This document shows, piece after piece, positions 20,651-30,540 of a DNA stretch of 64,000 nucleotides. The translations under genes and the position numbers were made by a program. The notes beneath the pieces were generated by a model. That model was not told where the DNA came from. It saw nothing but the letters and a program-made list of their open reading frames with translations, and searched no databases. Position 1 is the stretch's first letter. Each line of letters begins with the position of its first letter. Source of the DNA: Malus domestica (taxonomy: Eukaryota > Streptophyta > Magnoliopsida > Rosales > Rosaceae); assembly GCF_042453785.1 (NCBI RefSeq), contig NC_091676.1, forward strand, positions 1,929,501-1,993,500. Reading direction: 5' to 3'.

Positions 20651-21007
20651 TGTTTATACCATATTTAGGGCCTCGTATTTAGACATCGTATAAATACTCG
20701 AGGGACTTAAATGTAATTATGTGATAAAGAAATGGGCAAATATGTAATAAGTGAGGAGTCCTTATTCTATAAACTGACCCCCCACCCTCACAATTAGGGG
20801 AGGCTAATTCCTAAGGCTCCTCACCCTCTCAAAGCTCTCACTCTCAGAGCTCTATCTCCCTCACTTCTCAGAGAAATATAATACAATCAGTGTGGATGTA
20901 GTCCAAACTTTGGGGTGAACCACAATACATCTTGTGTTATTTACATTACATGCAGATTCACGGTCGGATTTACATTGTACCAAGACCTCCGATTTTGTCC
21001 ATCAACA
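20651..21007 (+). repeat. 3' LTR of element 2
   Basis: 357 bp, TGTTTATACC to TCCATCAACA, followed by the ATGTT duplication. It differs from the 5' LTR at scattered positions, so the insertion is not recent. Confidence 0.85.
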
Positions 21008-21074
21008 ATGTTAATTTATCTTAGACATTGCCACGTCACCTAATAATATAATGACAATCATCTAAATTTTAATG

Positions 21075-21230
21075 GGAAAAATAATGAAAAAATCTTGAAA
21101 ATTCTGAGTTTTAACGATAAGAACAAAATAAAGGGTAAAGTGAATAATATCAGGATTGACTTTTTAATGTAAAAATATGATTTTTCGTTAAAATGAACGG
21201 TACTAAGAGTTTTCGTTAAAGTTCCCAATT
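21075..21230. mobile_element. MITE, family with TTAACGAAAAATCA core (copy 3)
   Basis: Contains GAGTTTTAACGATAAGAAC, AAAGGGTAAAGTGAATAA, ATATGATTTTTCGTTAAA and GAGTTTTCGTTAAA in the family order, between element 2 and the beta-propeller gene promoter. Confidence 0.7.
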
Positions 21231-21477
21231 TTAATCGACTTCGGCTTGCTTTTGGATCCATAACTTTTATCAAAAGGCCTAACAATCTTTCCACTGAAGG
21301 TGAGCGATGGCTGTTCGATTTCTCATACAGATTCATCGGCATTAGATTAGATTAGTTTATCCCTCAAAACAAAACCCTTTGTTGTTTTGACAAGAAATCA
21401 AATCATAGCTCAAACAATACTACTGGATTGTTCGACAAGAAAACAACTCCTGATTGAGTTTAGTTTGCTTTGCCTTT

Positions 21478-21489
21478 TACTATAAATAC
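21478..21489 (+). promoter_or_regulatory. TATA box of the beta-propeller gene
   Basis: ACTATAAATACA lies about 60 bp upstream of the ATG at 21541. Because the TATA box falls inside the longer frame from 21454, it argues for 21541 as the true start. Confidence 0.7.
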
Positions 21490-21540
21490 ACTGCGGTGTC
21501 GGATGTTTCCATCACTCAAATTCCACTAAACAAAACAACC

Positions 21541-22650
21541 ATGCCTCTAATCGCATCCAGACCATCCTTAATCTCCCTCGTCGCCGCCCTTCTCATCATC
21601 TTGGTGGCCCCAATCCCATCGCTGACCCATGCCGGAAAGCCCCACCTCATCAATTTCCGATCCCCCAACCTCTTCCCCGAAGGCCTCGCCTACGACTCAT
21701 CCGCCCAGCACTTCATTGTCGGCTCCATCCGCCAACGCACCATCCACTCTGTGTCCGACGCCGGCGTCGTCGATACCCTCATCTCCGACCCCACCCTCCC
21801 CGACAACGTCACCGTCCTCGGCCTCGCCGTCGATAAACTCAACAACCGCCTCCTCGCCTGCATCACTGCGATGGACCCGCTTCCCCAATTCCACGCGCTC
21901 GCCGCCTACGACCTCCGCACGCGCCAGCGCCTTTTCCTCGCTCCCCTCCCGTCAGACGACGAGGGGCCGCGTCCGGTCGCGAACGACGTCGCGGTGGACT
22001 TCAAAGGCAACGCCTACGTCACCAACTCGGCCGGCAACTACATCTGGAAGGTCAACGCTCAAGGGGAGGCTTCCATCTTCTCCAAGTCACGCGCCTTCAC
22101 GTCGCAGCGCGTGGACCCGGACTTTCCGTACAGTTTCTGCGGCCTGAACGGCGTCGCTTACAACAGCAAGGGATATCTCTTGGTGGTGCAATCGAACACC
22201 GGCAAGATGTTCAAGGTGGACGCCAACGACGGCACGGCGAGGTTGGTGCTGTTGCCGGAGGACTTAAATATCGCGGACGGGGTCGCGATCCGAAGCGACG
22301 GCGTCGTTCTGGTGGTGTCCCACAAGACACTGTGGTTCCTGAAGAGCCAGGACAGTTGGGGGGAGGGCGGAATTTATGACAAAATTGCCCTTGATCCGGA
22401 GGGGTTTCCGACTTCGGTGGCGGTCGGGGGGGAGGACAGGGTGTACGTGTTGCGGGGGCACGTGTTGGAGGGTCTGAGGGGAAATGTGGAGCGGGAGGAG
22501 TTTAATATTGGGGAGGTGAGGTCGGAGAGGGAGAGCAAGGAAGACGGTGTTTGGATCTTCGTTTTGATCGGGTTGGGATTGGCTTATTTCCTGTTTTGGA
22601 GGTTTCAGATGAGGCACCTCGTTGGCAACTTGAACAAAAAAACCAATTAG
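21541..22650 (+). CDS. NHL/SMP-30-like beta-propeller protein with signal peptide and C-terminal membrane anchor
   Basis: An intronless frame of 369 residues. Residues 1-31 are a signal peptide or anchor (SLISLVAALLIILVAPIPSL). The body has propeller-type repeats: FPEGLAYDSSAQHFIVGSI, VLGLAVDKLNNRLLACI, ANDVAVDFKGNAYVTNSAGN, GLNGVAYNSKGYLLVVQSNT, IADGVAIRSDGVVLVVS and PTSVAVGGEDRVYVL. These have the G-(L/V)-A-(Y/V)-D strand pattern of SMP-30/strictosidine-synthase-like and NHL proteins. A C-terminal hydrophobic helix (WIFVLIGLGLAYFLFW) plus a basic tail suggests a type I membrane protein facing the lumen or apoplast. Enzymatic activity is unproven. The CDS is GC-rich in its first two thirds, unlike its surroundings. 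It looks like Arabidopsis At2g01410. The 3' end is duplicated at 30416 and 38353. Confidence 0.85.
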   Translation: MPLIASRPSLISLVAALLIILVAPIPSLTHAGKPHLINFRSPNLFPEGLAYDSSAQHFIVGSIRQRTIHSVSDAGVVDTLISDPTLPDNVTVLGLAVDKLNNRLLACITAMDPLPQFHALAAYDLRTRQRLFLAPLPSDDEGPRPVANDVAVDFKGNAYVTNSAGNYIWKVNAQGEASIFSKSRAFTSQRVDPDFPYSFCGLNGVAYNSKGYLLVVQSNTGKMFKVDANDGTARLVLLPEDLNIADGVAIRSDGVVLVVSHKTLWFLKSQDSWGEGGIYDKIALDPEGFPTSVAVGGEDRVYVLRGHVLEGLRGNVEREEFNIGEVRSERESKEDGVWIFVLIGLGLAYFLFWRFQMRHLVGNLNKKTN

Positions 22651-24327
22651 CCTTTTGGAGGCTTTTTTTTTGTTTTTTGTTTTTTTTGGTTTTTCACGTT
22701 TTTAGTTTTCATTCTGTAGATTACTATTTTAACACCTGTAAGTTGTTTGCTCGTTTGATGAAATAAAATAAATTAGTTTTTATCATACTTTGACCTAACG
22801 AAAGATATGTGCAAAACTAAATACAATACATTCTAGAGCTTCATATAGCTAATCCCACTTAATAAGATATGACGTTGTTATTGTTATCGTACATTTGATC
22901 TTCCAAAATACAACGCCATTTACCAACATTGGATCAATTATTACAATATTTTGTTGAAGAAAACGAACCAGCTAAACACAAGTGATATTTATACTCTAAA
23001 CTACTCTAAGAGGAGAGAGAGGGTTTGAATTAGAGTCGATATGAGTTGAAGAAGACCATAATCATCAGGGCAATCCACCACTAGCCCTTATGACAATTAA
23101 GAATCAAACTGAAAGACCGAACAATTAAATCCGGCTTGTTACAACTTAATCACCTTTCGAGAATACAGTTCAAAGGGACCTTACAGAAAACCAAAAAAGA
23201 CTCATCCTACTACAAAGCCAAATTTAAACCATCTTCTTAGTTCGTGATCCATTTGTATCTGTGAACAGGTAAATTTATCAGTGCTTAGACCTTTGGGATG
23301 AAAACATTGAAGCTGGAGATGACAAAACAGATCATATGTTCGGTACTTCTTACTGAGATCACCATGAATTCATCAAGACAAGCTTGATTACATAAATTAT
23401 TAAGCATACATTGCGGACAGAAATTAACTCTAGCAATGTGAACCACAAGGCAAAGATTACAAAACATGTGGCCCGCCTAACCGAGACCTAGTATCAAAAT
23501 CTTCATAACTTATCTCCACCAAAAAAATACGATTGTTAGATTCTATGGACGATAAGTGTGATTGTCTCTTCTCTGCTTGAGTGAAACTCCAGATAGGTTG
23601 GGTGCGGAATTACAATGAAATAAAATGCCAACTATGAAATTTAAGGATGCCACGGCCCATGGTTTAACATCATGCTCTTAACTTGTTTCGATATGGACAA
23701 AAGTAAGCAGATCAGCCGCATAGAAACAACCGTAACTTATACCACCAACGATGGTAAGGGGTACCATTTATGAAAAGATACACTTAGTTTCACATGGCAC
23801 GAGACGAAAGCTTCCCATAACAACTGCATAGCAGTCTGCACTCAATGACGCAAATTAGTTATTTCCTTTGAACCAACTAACTGAACTAACTGCAAATAGC
23901 TCTGTAGCCTCACATAACATAGGCCGTATCAGCCAATTGCTCGAGTAAAAAACTGCTAACCCTCCCTCATAACAAACATTAGAACATCAAAATAGTGCAC
24001 GCAAACCTTACATCTTACAGTTTAAGTTTCTCGCTAAATCTCCGGAAATAAGGAACAGAATATGCTATACTTGGCCCATAACAAAGCGTATTGACGTTCT
24101 AAGATTCATAAAACCGAGCCCACTTAGTGACTAAGGCTTTGTTGTTGTAAGGAACATAATATACTAAACTAAACTAGTCATTCATTGTTGTGAAATTGCT
24201 CATGTCTTTGATCTGTAAATACGCGAACTAAAATAGTAACATTACCCAATAAAGGAAAACCCAGATGCATTTCCAGTTGAAAACTTCACAAATAAATTAT
24301 AAAAAAAACAAAAAAATTTGAATATTT

Positions 24328-24533
24328 TGTTGGAATTTAGTTTGGAATCTAGGTTGTTATCTTGCGGGCCAAGGATTAGTTACTTGCCCATTAAGTATTT
24401 GAGTTTGTTTAGGATTTGGTTTAGGGTTTTAGTCTAGGGTTTGCTTTGGTCTTTCTCTATATAAAGACCTATTTGTTTTGTTTCTGTTTAATTCATTCAA
24501 TAAAAGCTATGTTTTTCGGTATATTGTTCAATA
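24328..24533 (+). repeat. 5' LTR of the gag-only Copia element
   Basis: 206 bp, TGTTGGAATT to TGTTCAATA, with a TATA stretch (CTATATAAAGACC). It is nearly identical to 25930-26135 and directly followed by the initiator-Met tRNA primer-binding site TGGTATCAAGAGC (24534). Confidence 0.85.
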
Positions 24534-24852
24534 TGGTATCAAGAGCAGGTTAATTGGACCTGTCTCGGTGCCGTCTGTCTGAGTGATTCATGAACTCGTG
24601 AGTATATCACCAGCACTGCACCACTGGACGCTTCCGACTGAACCTGTGCACCGACTTGAATTTGCATCTGCTCAGTTCGCTGCAATCATCGCAGCCAACT
24701 GGACCACCGCCACACCGCACCCACCATCTGTCGCACTGCTTCAGTCTGCATCAATCTGCATCTTTGCATCTGCATCAATTTGCATCAGTCGCATCTGCAC
24801 CTTTGATCTGCATCTGCACCAGGTATCGTGCTCCTTGTTCCTCAGTATTGTC

Positions 24853-25704
24853 ATGGCATCTGCAAAGGACGATTCCTTACAAGCTATTGGTGTGAAATTG
24901 AATGGAAATAATTATGTGTATTGGGCATATGTGATGAAGAATTTTTTGATTGGAAAAGGTTTGTGGGGCTATGTTTCTGGAATGATTTCTATTCCAAATA
25001 ACCCTAAAGATGAGAAACATTTTGAATTGGTTGCTGCATGGGAGATGAATAATTCAAAGATTATTACGTGGATTAATAATTCTGTTGATTTGGCTATTGG
25101 AATGCAACTAGCTAAGTTCTCAACGTCTAAGGAAGTTTGGGATCACTTGGCAAAGTTGTATACCAAGGCCAATTTTGCTAAGAGGTATCAATTGGAAATG
25201 GAGATTCGTACAATCCAGCAAGGTGATAAGAGTATTCAAGTGTTTTACAATGAACTGACCAATCTTTGGGATCAACTTGCATTAACTGAGCCTGAAGAAC
25301 TCGGCATTGTCAAGCTCTATTGTAAATATAGAGAAGAACAACGTCTTGTTCAGTTTCTAATGCCTCTTCGGGATGAGTTCGAGACACTCTGTAGCTCCAT
25401 CCTTCATCGAACTCCTCTTCCATCTGTTGATTATGTTCTTAATGAGTTACAAGCAGAAGAAGTTCGTGTGCAGTGGCATAGGCTCTCTTCATCGTCGTCA
25501 AATATTTCAGCATTTGCTGCGGCAAGGTCTCGTAGGGTTGCTATAGATGAGTGTTCTTATTGTAAAGGGAAAGGGCATTGGAAATCCCAATGTCCTAAGT
25601 TGTCTCAGCAACATGAACTTCCACATAAAGGAGGAGCAGCTGCTGTTTTGCATATTGGAACTGATTCAAAATCTGAATCTAGGAAGGATGATTGGACATG
25701 GTAG
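24853..25704 (+). CDS. Copia-type Gag polyprotein of the gag-only element
   Basis: A 283-residue frame from ATG 24853, open upstream to 24583 (373 residues) if an earlier start is used. The N terminus MASAKDDSLQAIGVKLNGNN and YWAYVMKNFLIGKGLWGYVS match the start of plant Copia Gag (the YxxWxxxMxxxLxxxxLW module). The UBN2-type core follows (EVWDHLAKLYTKANFAKRYQ, EIRTIQQGDKSIQVFYNEL). Near the C terminus is a zinc knuckle CSYCKGKGHWKSQCP (CX2CX4HX4C). The frame ends at 25704 without protease, integrase or RT. Gag would package the element RNA while replication enzymes come from elsewhere. The start at 24853 follows the family pattern; the upstream 90 codons are His/Ser/Cys-rich and unlike Gag. 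Confidence 0.8.
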   Translation: MASAKDDSLQAIGVKLNGNNYVYWAYVMKNFLIGKGLWGYVSGMISIPNNPKDEKHFELVAAWEMNNSKIITWINNSVDLAIGMQLAKFSTSKEVWDHLAKLYTKANFAKRYQLEMEIRTIQQGDKSIQVFYNELTNLWDQLALTEPEELGIVKLYCKYREEQRLVQFLMPLRDEFETLCSSILHRTPLPSVDYVLNELQAEEVRVQWHRLSSSSSNISAFAAARSRRVAIDECSYCKGKGHWKSQCPKLSQQHELPHKGGAAAVLHIGTDSKSESRKDDWTW

Positions 25705-25835
25705 TTTGAAGTTGGCATCGGCATTGACATGGTAGTTTGAAGTTGGCATCGGCATTGACATGGTAGTTTGAAGTTGGCATCAGCATTAACATGGTTGTGT
25801 TTTGAAGTTGGCATCGGCATTAGCATGGTTGTGTT
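25699..25835 (+). repeat. Tandem repeats between gag stop and 3' LTR
   Basis: About four units of 31-36 bp contain TGGTAGTTTGAAGTTGGCAT and CGGCATTGACA, the last ones diverging (GGTTGTGTTTTG). The gag stop lies in the first unit. Confidence 0.7.
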
Positions 25836-25929
25836 TTTCGCATTGGCATTAGCACTAGAATTTGGAGTCTTGTATCCACATCTACCTTGCAAACTCATGA
25901 CTGTGTTCCGCCATGAGTTTGATGGGGGG

Positions 25930-26135
25930 TGTTGGAATTTAGTTTGGAATCTAGGTTGTTATCTTGCGGGCCAAGGATTAGTTACTTGCCCATTAAGTAT
26001 TTGAGTTTGTTTAGGATTTGGTTTAGGGTTTTAGTCTAGGGTTTGCTTTGGTCTTTCTCTATATAAAGACCTCTTTGTTTTGTTTCTGTTTAATTCATTC
26101 AATAAAAGCTATGTTTTTCGGTATATTGTTCAATA
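25930..26135 (+). repeat. 3' LTR of the gag-only Copia element
   Basis: 206 bp, matching the 5' LTR with almost no differences by eye. It is preceded by a purine-rich GATGGGGGG, which serves as polypurine tract, and followed by TATTT. Confidence 0.85.
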
Positions 26136-26271
26136 TATTTGTGACTGAGGTGAGCTGGAATAAACAGGGTCAATCGATTCAGAGAACAAATATTCATTAT
26201 TAAACACAATACAGATCAAAAGAAAAGAACTTTAAGCATATTAAGTGAGTTGAAATAGTGCAAGTAGCAAC

Positions 26272-26409
26272 CTGAAGAGGAAAAGCTCTCTTCTTTGTGG
26301 TGGTGGTGGTTAACACCGACATCGAGCGCTTCGTGGGCAACTGGGTTTCTCAGACCACCGCCAGAAGACGCGAACCGCCCACCACATTGCTGCAACTAGA
26401 GAATGCCAT
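26272..26409 (-). pseudogene. Exon 1 of the thylakoid-lumen gene, pseudogene copy
   Basis: Aligns with exon 1 at 33137-33274: same ATG, same length and same GT donor context (CAG then GTTGCTAC). Codon 20, GGA in the other copy, is TGA here (26350-26352), so translation would stop after 19 residues. The counterpart of exon 2 is missing from copy A. No functional product is expected. Confidence 0.85.
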
Positions 26410-27197
26410 CCGTCTCTCCCGGCAAAGATCAACGGTCTCAAGGCTCGAACCAGTTATTTATTGCAGAGTTTGAAAGGGAAGAAGACCGGACTTAGTGGAG
26501 CTGGAGGGACAAAAGGACGAGATGGGCTGGTCTTTGACGGCTCAACTTAATTTTTGGTTCTGAAGTTATTGGGCCTTGGGTAACAGTCTTTCATTGATCC
26601 GGCCTGATCGTGATGGGTTTTTTGTTTTGGAACAAAAAACTACCGGTTTTAGTTAAACTTATACTCAATGTTTAAAATATCGGTATCAAATAAATATAGA
26701 TATGCAAATTTGTGAAAATATTGATGGATATATCGATATCGACATCGGTTGCTTTTAATAGAAATGATAGAAATTTGGTCAAAACGTGGAAATTCAAAAA
26801 GAAACTTTAGAGAATGTCACACTAGTTTAAACAAAATATAAAAGTTTCTTTGATATTTAACTGAAATATTAGAAATAGAGACCACAATTGTCCATTTTAG
26901 CTGAAATTTAAGAGTTTATCCAATATAGGGTGAAGTCTAAACATCTCCCTCTTTCCATATCTTTTTTTAATTTTGATATATATCTTACGAAATTATTGAA
27001 TGTATCGAAAAAATTTCAAACGATGCTCATACTATTTTCACACTCACTTTTTTACTAAATGGTATATGATAAATTGGATGAGACTACGACATTATATTTG
27101 ATAAATTGGATGGGACTACGACATTATATTTTTTTGGAAACATAGCTTTCAAAACGTTTTTACAAGTTGTGGTTCAATCCCCACCCACGCTACTAAT

Positions 27198-27409
27198 GGA
27201 ACCGGATGCCCTCCTGAGCTTAAGAGGCTAAGCCTCATAAGCAAATCACACGGGCCGTGGAAATTTGATCCAACGGTTGCAATTATTATAACTTTTAGAG
27301 GGGCCATCTGTTTGTAGTCGTTGAATCAAATTCCAACAGCCTGAATTCTTTACTCAAGAGGGGATCCGGTTCCTGGTATTCTCTTAAGCTCAAGAGGGGA
27401 TCCGGTTCC
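27198..27409. mobile_element. MULE-type MITE inserted in duplication copy A
   Basis: Ends GGAACCGG and CCGGTTCC with further inverted similarity (CTCCTGAGCTTAAGAGG against CTTAAGCTCAAGAGGGG). It is flanked by a direct repeat CGCTACTAAT on both sides (27188-27197, 27410-27419), 9-10 bp as for Mutator-like elements. Copy B at about 34048 has no insertion. The core (CCAACGGTTGCAATTATTAT) is shared with 41092-41290 and about 58808-59004. Confidence 0.75.
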
Positions 27410-27544
27410 CGCTACTAATACCATTTAAAGTAGTTTAGTAACTTAATACGACATATGACACTATTCACTTTGTTTAATTTGAGCCCATCACCTCTTAGGT
27501 CATTCCTCAAAAGTATCCTTGCAAAATTCCTTGAAAGATGAATT

Positions 27545-27932
27545 TGTTGTGAATAATATATGGATGGGCCACATGAATAGTTTGTTACTATTTATGCACA
27601 ATATTTTCACTATTCATTTGTGGAAAATTTGTAAAGTGAATAGTGCTTTCTTTTGTTTATAAAATGAATGAGAGGTGAAGAAGGTGGGGAGACTCACGGG
27701 ATAGATAGGAAGGAAAAAAGGAAGAGAGAAAAAGAGAGGAAGAGAGAAAAGAAAGGAAGAGGAGATGAGATAATAGAGAGAGTTATCTTTGTACTCCTAT
27801 TATTCCAAATTATAATGAAAGCACCACTGCTGCCCCGAGGATGTACTCCAGTCACACTGACTGTAGAGGAACCTCGTAAATTTTGTGTCTTGTTTCATTT
27901 ATTCCACTGCACCCATCGTCGATTTTACAACA
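27545..27932 (+). repeat. LTR of a Copia element at the end of duplication copy A
   Basis: Starts TGTTGTGAATAATATATGG exactly where homology with copy B ends and finishes GATTTTACAACA. It is followed by CGTTATCAGCAC (27933), the Met-tRNA-fragment type primer site used by many plant Copia elements. Internal features include a purine-rich GAGAGAAAAAGAGAGG tract. No second LTR was found, so it marks a truncated element. Confidence 0.7.
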
Positions 27933-28870
27933 CGTTATCAGCACAAAAAGCTCTTATGTCCGTGGAAAGCACAACGCCATAAATCCGGTGAAGCATTACC
28001 TACCTCCCACCTCTGCTAGCAAAAAATTTCACAGAATAAAAGGTATGTCCATTTTCTGTATCTCCCACCGCACCAGAAGCACCCCGCCGTATTCTGGTGA
28101 GAATTGAAATTTACAACAACCTGTAGTCGTCACGAGATAAGAAAACTCGTACCTGACAATTGGTTTCCAGAGATCCAGAAAAATCTCATCAGACTTGGAA
28201 ACCCAGATCGCATCGTTTTCGATAAATCTCGAGAACTCCCGTGAATACTTGGTTGTCTGAGATAGTGATGGCATGACTGACTCCACAAATGCATCCCTCT
28301 CTTATACCTTCATGAACTCCGCTATCATTTATGTCCCTATAGGGAAATTCTTGCTTTGTGACGCCATGTTCTCTGGGCCATGCAAGAACAACGTTAGTCT
28401 CTGGTAGCCTTATTGGATTGAATTGGCTTTGTGTGACCTCCACAACAACCCATATGGCCCTGGGTTTGAGACTAGTACAGACAGATAAATAAGAAAAAGG
28501 AAGGAGGGATTATGGAATGGTGTTTCAAGCACGGTGTGAAAAAGAATTGGAAAAGTGGAATTTTTGGACAAAGGTTTCTAATGATGCATCTGCACCATGG
28601 ACGGTTTTACCGCCTACTGCTTTAAGTTTTGATTTATGTGAATGGTGTTGGCTTAAAACACTTTCACAAGTTCTATTTACTTTAAAGCAATTTATTTATC
28701 ATGGACGGTTTTACCGCCTACTGCTTTAAGTTTTGATTTATGTGAATGGTGCTGAATTAAAGCCCTTGTCACAAGCTTTATTTACTTAAATGCAATTTAT
28801 TTACTATGGCTAGAATTACCGCTTATTGCTTTAATTTATTTAATCTTGTCACAAGCTTTATACTTTCCTT
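27933..28870 (+). mobile_element. Truncated interior of the Copia element with about 105-bp tandem repeats
   Basis: After the primer-binding site there is no readable gag or pol. At 28597-28860 about 2.5 units of roughly 105 bp repeat CATGGACGGTTTTACCGCC, TACTGCTTTAAGTTTTGATT and TATGTGAATGGTG, the third unit more decayed. No 3' LTR follows. Confidence 0.5.
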
Positions 28871-28904
28871 AAGATTTCGTAATTGTTTTTTCAAATTTGC
28901 ATAA

Positions 28905-29853
28905 AATTAGACAATTTTAATTTAATCTTGTCATTTTCTTACCAAATGAAAATCTGAAAGAGCACTATAAAATAATTTACCTATATTTAAAAAATATAGG
29001 TAAATTATTTGGACATGTGTATTAGTAATAAATTTGCCCTGTATATGTAATGATACATGCAAAATAATTTACTCCAGGGTACCCTCTTGGATGATTGTAT
29101 GCTGTCTTCTTGACATTAATAAAATCGCTATCGTTTCAACTCAAAAAAAAAAAAAAACTTATAAAAAAAATTGTTATTTGATTCAAAATAAATTTATCTA
29201 TATTTTATATAATAATATAGGTAAATTATTGCACACATATATATTAGTAGTAAAATGTGCCCAATATACATAATAATACATGAAAATAATTCACCTACAA
29301 ATAAAGGAAATTTGATTAAAAAATAATATATCTACTACTTTTTTTTATGAATTTCAATTTTTTTTATATTACAAACGTAATGTACCTACAATATAATTTA
29401 CCTATTGTTTAATCTTATAAGAAAATAATGTATCTACTGTTTTATTTTTATTTTCTTTTCGAATATGTACTGTTTTATTTTAATGGAGATAATTTTTCTT
29501 GGTTTAATTTTTACGAAATAATTTAGGCACTATTTAACTTTACCAAAATAATGGAACTACTATTTTAATTTACCTACAAAATAAATGCTATTTGATTCAA
29601 AATTAATTTTCTTATATTTTACATATAAATATAGATAAATTATTTTTAACAAGCATATATGATAACAAACAAAAGATGCCTAATGTATGTAATAATCTAG
29701 GTAAAATAATTTACCTACAACATAAAAGAATATTAATTGGTTCTTTGTTGTTTTTATCAAACAATATTATTATTTGATGCAAAATAACTGATTGTAGAAA
29801 GGATTTTTTTTTTTCATACGAAAAATGTGCCCATAATTGTTTATGAACATGGC

Positions 29854-29884
<31 letters not shown>

Positions 29885-30135
29885 TCCTAATATTTATCAT
29901 ACAAGAAAGGTAAAATTTCCATATGGGGTTAATTGCTAATCATAATTAGGGTGAGTAATAATATTTATTGACATAATTAGAGTTTTGTGGCATAAGTTGT
30001 AAATATGTGATAATAATTGGTTACATATTTGTCTACATGGTACTCTAATTGAAATTTGGGTTTTATTTGGATGTTTAATATTATGTGGGTTTTTGTTTGG
30101 AAAATAGGAGTTTCAATAGCCTTTTTCTAAAGAAC
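28905..30135. repeat. AT-rich repeat, copy 1 of three
   Basis: Contains many copies of AATAATTTACCTACAAAATA and ATGTAATAATACATGCAAAA, and ends with a segment (GTTGTGGCATAAGTTGTAAATAT..., then GGGTTTTATTTGGATGTTTA...) shared with 38690-39690 and 47840-48900. An (AT)n run of about 26 bases is at 29856-29884. No coding capacity. It is probably one non-autonomous DNA element family with weak inverted ends (AATAAAACCC-type phrases at both sides of the other copies). Confidence 0.5.
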
Positions 30136-30141
30136 CCTATA

Positions 30142-30415
30142 TACAAGTGATGTAAACTCTTTTAAATTATGAAAAAGGAGTTCGAACTCGTGTGGAAAGA
30201 AAATCACACCACTCAAACTAATTTGTTTGTTTAAATATTGTAGGATGCATGCATGATTGAATAAGGTAAATCATCCCATGTGGATTCATCAATATAAAAA
30301 TATCTGATGGTGTGGAAGGGAACTAGGGTATTATTACAAAGGCTGTGCTCGTGTGATTCTGAAATGTCGATAGAATCCGAGGGTCGAATACTAGATGTGC
30401 TCGTGTCAAACTCAG
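30142..30415. repeat. Unique-looking leader joined to duplication copy B
   Basis: This 270-bp stretch (GCAAGTGATGTAAACTC-like start, then GAGTTCGAACTCGTGTGG and GCTGTGCTCGTGTGATTCTG) precedes copy B and is repeated with the same junction at 38080-38352. Its last part (GTGCTCGTGTGATTCTGAAA) recurs alone at 44964-45020. Confidence 0.7.
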
Positions 30416-30540
30416 GAGAGCAAGGAAGACGGTGTTTGGATCTTCGTTTTGATCGGGTTGGGATTGGCTTATTTCTTGTTTTGGAGGTTTCAGATGAGAC
30501 ACCTCGTTGGCAACTTGAACAAAAAAACCAATTAGCCCTT
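30416..30540 (+). pseudogene. 3' end fragment of the beta-propeller gene (copy B)
   Basis: Matches codons for SKEDGVWIFVLIGLGLAYFL through the stop of the gene at 21541-22650 with few substitutions, but nothing upstream. A longer frame reading through it from 30307 is out of register with the parent protein. Confidence 0.8.

Larger units (their letters stand above)
17008..21007 (+). mobile_element. Non-autonomous Gypsy-type LTR element 2 (LARD-like), intact, with host-gene fragments
   Basis: This complete 4.0-kb element has LTRs at 17008-17366 and 20651-21007, a primer-binding site with TGGCGCCGTCTGTGGGAAT at 17369-17387, a polypurine tract ACTTGAGGGACTAC before the 3' LTR, and a perfect 5-bp target duplication ATGTT (17003-17007, 21008-21012). 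No gag or pol is encoded. The first 60 bp of the interior and the last roughly 1.4 kb (repeat blocks d-c-b-a) match element 1 in the same relative order. The middle (about 17440-19250) is unrelated to element 1 and carries pieces of other host genes. Confidence 0.85.
24328..26135 (+). mobile_element. Gag-only Copia-type LTR element (TR-GAG type)
   Basis: 206-bp LTRs, a primer-binding site TGGTATCAAGAGC, a single gag frame and no pol, 1.8 kb in total. The target duplication is TATTT (24323-24327 and 26136-26140). The sister duplication has the empty site at about 33000 (AATTTGATTTTTTGTGACTG), so this insertion post-dates the segmental duplication. The near-identical LTRs agree with a young insertion. 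Confidence 0.9.
22531..27543. repeat. Segmental duplication, copy A
   Basis: From inside the last 120 bp of the beta-propeller CDS, this stretch is collinear with 30416-34175 with scattered substitutions. Differences are structural. Copy A lacks the 780-bp segment at 30958-31738 (junction near 23083). It has a 1.8-kb gag-only LTR element at 24328-26135 and a MITE at 27198-27409, and at 27544 it runs into a Copia LTR where copy B continues with other sequence. Confidence 0.85.

Noticed and set aside
21454-21540. Upstream extension of the beta-propeller frame
   Set aside because: It contains the TATA box (21478-21489) and the encoded residues precede a clear signal peptide starting at 21541.
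27165-27190. tRNA T-arm-like GGTTCAATCCCCACC
   Set aside because: No acceptor, D or anticodon arms fit upstream and the sister duplication lacks it; it is part of the insertion context of the MITE.
28029-28443. Two minus-strand frames in the truncated Copia interior
   Set aside because: Antisense to the element and without recognisable similarity; the sense strand has no Gag either.
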